Of a stretch of 64,000 nucleotides of DNA, positions 60,798 through 64,000 are shown in pieces; positions within the stretch are counted from its first letter, which is position 1; the number at the start of each line of letters is the position of its first letter. The stretch comes from an uncultured Alphaproteobacteria bacterium. Lineage in GTDB: Bacteria > Pseudomonadota > Alphaproteobacteria > RF32 > CAG-239. The DNA lies in assembly GCA_934277435.1 (NCBI GenBank), contig CAKQUE010000001.1, positions 310,001 to 374,000 of the forward strand, given 5' to 3'. A program made the position numbers and the translations under genes. The notes beneath the pieces were generated by a model, which worked only from the letters and a program-made list of their open reading frames with translations, ran no database searches and was not told the origin of the DNA.

Positions 60798-61328
60798 TTA
60801 CATTTTTTCTACTTGAGAAAACTCTAATTCAACCGGTGTGTAGCGGCCAAAAATAGAAACAGAAACTTTCAAACGGTTCTTTTCGGTATCGATATCTTCA
60901 ACAATGCCAACAAAAGAGGCAAATGGACCATCAATAACGCGGATTTGCTCGCCTGTTTCAAAGTTTACATTAGTCTGCGGACGTTCCAAACCTTCTTGAA
61001 CTTGGTTCATAATTTTTTGTACTTCAGCATCGCTGATTGGCTGAGGTTTGTTGCGGCTACCCAAGAAACCACTGACACGCGGGGTGTTTTTTACGACCAA
61101 CCATGTTTCGTCTGTCAATTCCATTTTTACTAAAATGTATCCAGGGAAAAATTTGTGTTCGGCATTAACTTTTGTGCCTTTGCGAATTTCTACCACATTT
61201 TCAGTAGGTACAAAAACTTCTAGGATTTTATCATCCATTTTTTTCAAAGTTGCTTGTTCTCTTAAGGATTCGGCTACTTTCTTTTCCGAACCGGAATAAA
61301 CATTTACAACATACCAGCGAACAGCCAT
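60798..61328 (-). CDS. nusG: transcription factor NusG
   Basis: The 176-residue protein has the NGN domain (WYVVNVYSGSEKKVAESL, FFPGYILVKM, TPRVSGFLG) and a C-terminal KOW domain (GEQIRVIDGPFASFVGIVEDID). It speeds RNA polymerase and links it to Rho or ribosomes. It follows secE after 11 bases. A strong terminator comes next, so rplK, which normally follows, is missing here. Confidence 0.97.
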   Translation of the reverse strand: MAVRWYVVNVYSGSEKKVAESLREQATLKKMDDKILEVFVPTENVVEIRKGTKVNAEHKFFPGYILVKMELTDETWLVVKNTPRVSGFLGSRNKPQPISDAEVQKIMNQVQEGLERPQTNVNFETGEQIRVIDGPFASFVGIVEDIDTEKNRLKVSVSIFGRYTPVELEFSQVEKM

Positions 61329-61339
61329 TTGTTAAACTC

Positions 61340-61531
61340 CTATCCTAACATCAAAATTTTATCTACGCCCCAGGCCAAAATGGCGTCCACCACAAAGAAA
61401 AACACCGTAGCGATAGCCACCAATGTTACAACCATAGCGCAAGTAGGCACTACTTCTTTTTTGGTAGGCCAGGTAACTTTTTTTACTTCCTGCTTAACCT
61501 GACGCAGAAACTGAATCGGACTAATACTCAT
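61340..61531 (-). CDS. secE: SecE preprotein translocase subunit
   Basis: The 63-residue protein has FLRQVKQEVKKVTWPTKKEV, the cytoplasmic amphipathic helix, and one membrane helix (about 32-55). It clamps SecY in the translocon. No tuf or tRNA-Trp gene precedes it. Confidence 0.95.
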   Translation of the reverse strand: MSISPIQFLRQVKQEVKKVTWPTKKEVVPTCAMVVTLVAIATVFFFVVDAILAWGVDKILMLG

Positions 61532-61591
61532 TTCAAACCTTTACTTATTAAATTGACAGAGCATATTTCTATACTCTAACTCATTGTCGCT

Positions 61592-61620
61592 AACATACTA
61601 AATTATTTTTTGTCTGTCAA
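61592..61620 (-). promoter_or_regulatory. promoter of secE-nusG
   Basis: On the minus strand TTGACA and TATGTT are 17 bases apart, about 55 bases before secE. Confidence 0.7.
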
Positions 61621-61956
61621 TAATATAATTATAATTTGTCAGCGTAAAGTGAATAATGCGGTTGCAGCTTACAGTTTTAACGATGAATCCGCATACTGGC
61701 GTCCACCTTTCGTTTGTGGTCGAACCACTATTGTCGTGAGTTCTCATCAACAGCCCAAAAATGCAGAAAAAAACGACTAGCTTTTTATTTATAACTCTTG
61801 ATGGTCCAATGTTTGTGCTTGGCTTAATCACACTCATGTATCTGATATTTCTTTGGTCGAAATTAGTCAATATATTTCTAAAAGAGGTTGATTTGATGAA
61901 AGATTTATGTTATTTTTAGACAAATGACAAAAAAATAACGACGTTGGAGCTTGAAA
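61621..61956. other. gene-poor gap between secE and the ankyrin-type gene
   Basis: I see no confident gene in these 336 bases. A 90-codon minus-strand frame crosses it but has no ribosome binding site. GTGGT-CGA-ACCAC (61720s) and a longer-range ATGCGG/CCGCAT pairing are small structures. A TTGACT-17-TATCAG pair near 61880 on the minus strand could start a short transcript. Confidence 0.35.
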
Positions 61957-64000
61957 ATGGCTTGGTGGAAAAAATATCTTGATAAAGAGCTTGAAGAATT
62001 CGCTTATTATGGAACAGAAAAAAAACAACAGAATTTGGATGCTAAATTGCATAAAGCGTATTTAGCTTATGAGGTTAAATTTTGGTTGGAGGCGGGAGCA
62101 AATCCAAACGCTCTTGATGAACGCGGTCGCACGAAGCTGATGAAGACTGATAATGTAGAAATAATTAATCTGTTATTGGAGGCTGGTGCCAAGGCTGATA
62201 TTATAGAGGATAGGGAAAATAATGATGTATCTCATTCTATTAATCCAGAAATATATCAGTTATCACAAAATGAAACAACAGATATGGATGAAATTAGAGA
62301 TTCAGATATTCCACTGAAATTAAATGACATGTTTATGGACGCTCAAGAAAAAATAAAAACAAAGTCCAATGAAAAAAGAATGGCGGAAATGGCGCAACAT
62401 AAATATGCATACCTGCTGGATAATATTTCTCCAGAGAAAGCAGAAAAGCTGGAAAAATTGGTTCAAAGTATTAATGCAAGCATTTTTATTAATCGTAATG
62501 AAACAGATTCTTTAGAGCAATTAAGAGGAATGTCTTTAAATGATATTGAAAGCGATGTTATTTCGGCATCCACTGAAAAAGCAGCGTTGCAGTATGTTGA
62601 GGAGGGCGGAGTCGAAGGATTAAAATTGTTAGCCAAAAGACATCAAGACACTCCAGCATATGACTTATTGTTAGATAAATACTGTGATCGATACTCATAT
62701 TCAAAGGTTAAATATATCATAGAGCCTTATGTGGAGAGTCGTGCTTTACAGCAAGATTTTTTATTCATTTTATCAAATCTTGACCCCAAATATATTGAAA
62801 AACATGAACAAGATTTACGCAATCTCGATATACACCAGAGCAAAAAAATATTAGAAGCTGCAAAAGAGAAAAATTTTTATGCAAAAAAATTTGCAGAAGT
62901 GTATGATTATTTGTGCGATAAACTTCTTATCCAATGTGAAAGTGAACAACGTAATACTACCCTAAGCGGAAGTGAATATAGAATTTATTTTGATACCCAT
63001 ATTTTGCCTGTATATAAGGAAAAATGCGAACAACTGTGGCAAAAAATGATAAATAACAAAGATGCCTATGTTTCAGATAAACCATTACAAAATCATGATG
63101 AAGGCTATGGCTCTTTATCAGAAGAAAAAATTGAACAAGCAAAAGCTGTGTTTGAGGATAAAGAAAAAACAATCAGTCCTATTCAAAGAGCGGTTATTCA
63201 AGCTATTGCTAAACGAAAAATACTCGCAGCAGTGCGCTATAACAGTTATTACACAAATGCTCCTTTTTTGAGTGAAATGTATTATTCTGGTATAACAACA
63301 TACACTCAAGCCAGACGTGTTGTTAATTTATATTGGCAACTTAACAAACGTCCTTCTAAATACCATTCCTCATATAACGATTATTCTATTGGAAGAATCG
63401 CAAGAGTTGTTCAGAAATTTAACCTTTCTGAAAAAGCTTCTTGGATGTATCCAATTTTGATTGATGCTGCAGACGAAAGGCGTTTATATTTAGCATCTAA
63501 AAGACAACCGAGCGAACAATCTCTTTTTGATGCATGCCGTGCGTGGAAAGTGTGTTCCCAAATGCCGCTTAGATTGGCGAAGAAAGTTGGACGATATAGT
63601 TTATCTGGTCGTATTGTTGCCGGCGCGGTTTTTGATAAATTAAGTAAAGAAAAAAAATTGGAAACAGCAGATTGGGCATCAAATAAAGAGTTGCAGACTG
63701 ATTTTTATGCGACTCTTTCTCGATATTTCAAAATGGACCGTAATGAGGCACTAAAACAACTGTCAAATTTTATAGGCAAAGGCAATCGTAAACGATTACT
63801 ATATAATGCACTAGAAAATCAAGGTTTCCTTAGTGAAGATTATCGATTTGAATCTCTTTTGGAAAGTTATAGAACTGATGAAAATATAGGTGATATAGTA
63901 CAATATTGTCCCACTGTGGCGCGTAAAGGACGTTTTGCCAACAAGGAGGAGTTTGAGTATGCGTTAGAGCATTTTGATAAAAAAACATTGGCAGATTCAA
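61957..64000 (+). CDS. large ankyrin-type protein, cut by the window end
   Basis: An open frame of 681 codons runs from an ATG (GGAG 7 bases upstream) to the last base without a stop. Residues about 38-86 fit two ankyrin repeats: VKFWLEAGANPNALDERGRT and IINLLLEAGAKADI. The rest is helical and charged, without a known domain or signal peptide; WSxM-type or protease motifs are not seen. Codon use matches the neighbours. Ankyrin proteins mediate protein contacts and in host-linked alphaproteobacteria often act as effectors, but no export signal supports that here. Its true length is unknown. Confidence 0.8.
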   Translation, partial: MAWWKKYLDKELEEFAYYGTEKKQQNLDAKLHKAYLAYEVKFWLEAGANPNALDERGRTKLMKTDNVEIINLLLEAGAKADIIEDRENNDVSHSINPEIYQLSQNETTDMDEIRDSDIPLKLNDMFMDAQEKIKTKSNEKRMAEMAQHKYAYLLDNISPEKAEKLEKLVQSINASIFINRNETDSLEQLRGMSLNDIESDVISASTEKAALQYVEEGGVEGLKLLAKRHQDTPAYDLLLDKYCDRYSYSKVKYIIEPYVESRALQQDFLFILSNLDPKYIEKHEQDLRNLDIHQSKKILEAAKEKNFYAKKFAEVYDYLCDKLLIQCESEQRNTTLSGSEYRIYFDTHILPVYKEKCEQLWQKMINNKDAYVSDKPLQNHDEGYGSLSEEKIEQAKAVFEDKEKTISPIQRAVIQAIAKRKILAAVRYNSYYTNAPFLSEMYYSGITTYTQARRVVNLYWQLNKRPSKYHSSYNDYSIGRIARVVQKFNLSEKASWMYPILIDAADERRLYLASKRQPSEQSLFDACRAWKVCSQMPLRLAKKVGRYSLSGRIVAGAVFDKLSKEKKLETADWASNKELQTDFYATLSRYFKMDRNEALKQLSNFIGKGNRKRLLYNALENQGFLSEDYRFESLLESYRTDENIGDIVQYCPTVARKGRFANKEEFEYALEHFDKKTLADS

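Noticed and set aside
61598..61870. 90-codon minus-strand frame upstream of secE
   Set aside because: No ribosome binding site and no family pattern. Its end runs through the secE promoter. It may hide a small RNA, but I cannot support a protein.
62957..63309. Minus-strand frames inside the ankyrin-type gene
   Set aside because: The plus strand has one uninterrupted frame of 681 codons with a good start signal.

Overview
The window is chromosomal DNA from an AT-rich alphaproteobacterium. Several features read directly from the sequence support this. They are a circularly permuted two-piece type tmRNA gene with tag ANDNFAPVAVAA, an alpha-type SspB beside an RHH_4 regulator, and a TrcR/DUF1013 regulator. 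A Mic60-like protein lies beside tsaD, a ZauP-like/ZapA/6S RNA cluster is present, and the DksA and L31 forms lack zinc cysteines. Prepilins carrying the GRSMIEMLGVLAIIGVL leader, together with the AT-rich codon use, suggest a host-associated uncultured lineage, possibly of the gut RF32 type. That last placement is inference. No plasmid, prophage, IS element or CRISPR was found.

Layout. 0-8.3 kb: grpE, then an envelope block lptF-lptD-surA-rsmA and a CPA2 antiporter. 8.5-11 kb: two tandem prepilin genes, stacked terminators, modular hairpin repeats with a GIY-YIG gene inside, and tRNA-Ser(CGA). 11-16.2 kb: tag-SDR on the minus strand, then gmk, an unknown gene, cysK and lptG on the plus strand. 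16.2-16.8 kb: a gene-free array of structured repeats. 16.9-20.8 kb (minus): rpsM-rpsK-rpoA with a near-consensus promoter, then a flavin reductase with a basic tail and an N-formylglutamate amidohydrolase. 21-27.5 kb: xseB-ispA, small unknowns, metG, a membrane-anchored nuclease-like protein and trkH. 27.5-28.6 kb (minus): ssrA-sspB-RHH. 28.9-34 kb: a lytic transglycosylase, acyl-ACP thioesterase, YbjN-like protein, lgt, a GGDEF-like membrane protein and queA. 34.3-36.8 kb: an unrecognised 853-residue protein. 37-43.6 kb: ftsK, fabD-fabG and a SulP transporter.

43.9-51.4 kb: a secreted protein with foreign codon use, trcR, rpmE, efp flanked by two degenerate enzyme relatives, zauP-like/zapA/6S RNA, and an ADP-dependent sugar kinase translationally coupled to a Mic60-like gene. 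51.5-58.8 kb: tsaD-nth, then a long minus-strand run dksA-maf-rng-yacG-mlaE-mlaF-mlaD-lipoprotein. 58.9-64 kb: a third prepilin-like gene, a beta-barrel protein, nusG-secE and the start of a large ankyrin-type protein cut by the window edge.

The genes serve two main themes. The first is envelope building: LPS export (lptF, lptD, lptG), outer-membrane chaperoning (surA), phospholipid transport (mla), lipoprotein maturation (lgt) and peptidoglycan and division functions (SLT, ftsK, zapA). The second is translation and quality control: ribosomal proteins, efp, queA, tsaD, rsmA, metG, and ssrA with sspB. Several normally linked sets are split here: lptF from lptG, surA-rsmA without pdxA, rpoA without rplQ, secE-nusG without rplKAJL, and fabD-fabG without acpP. 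This points to extensive rearrangement.

The most unusual items are the ADP-dependent kinase coupled to the Mic60-like gene, the ssrA-sspB-RHH transcription unit, the covarying two-hairpin repeat element, the 22-bp inverted repeat before a foreign-looking secreted gene, several pseudoenzyme-like proteins, and the two large unrecognised proteins.
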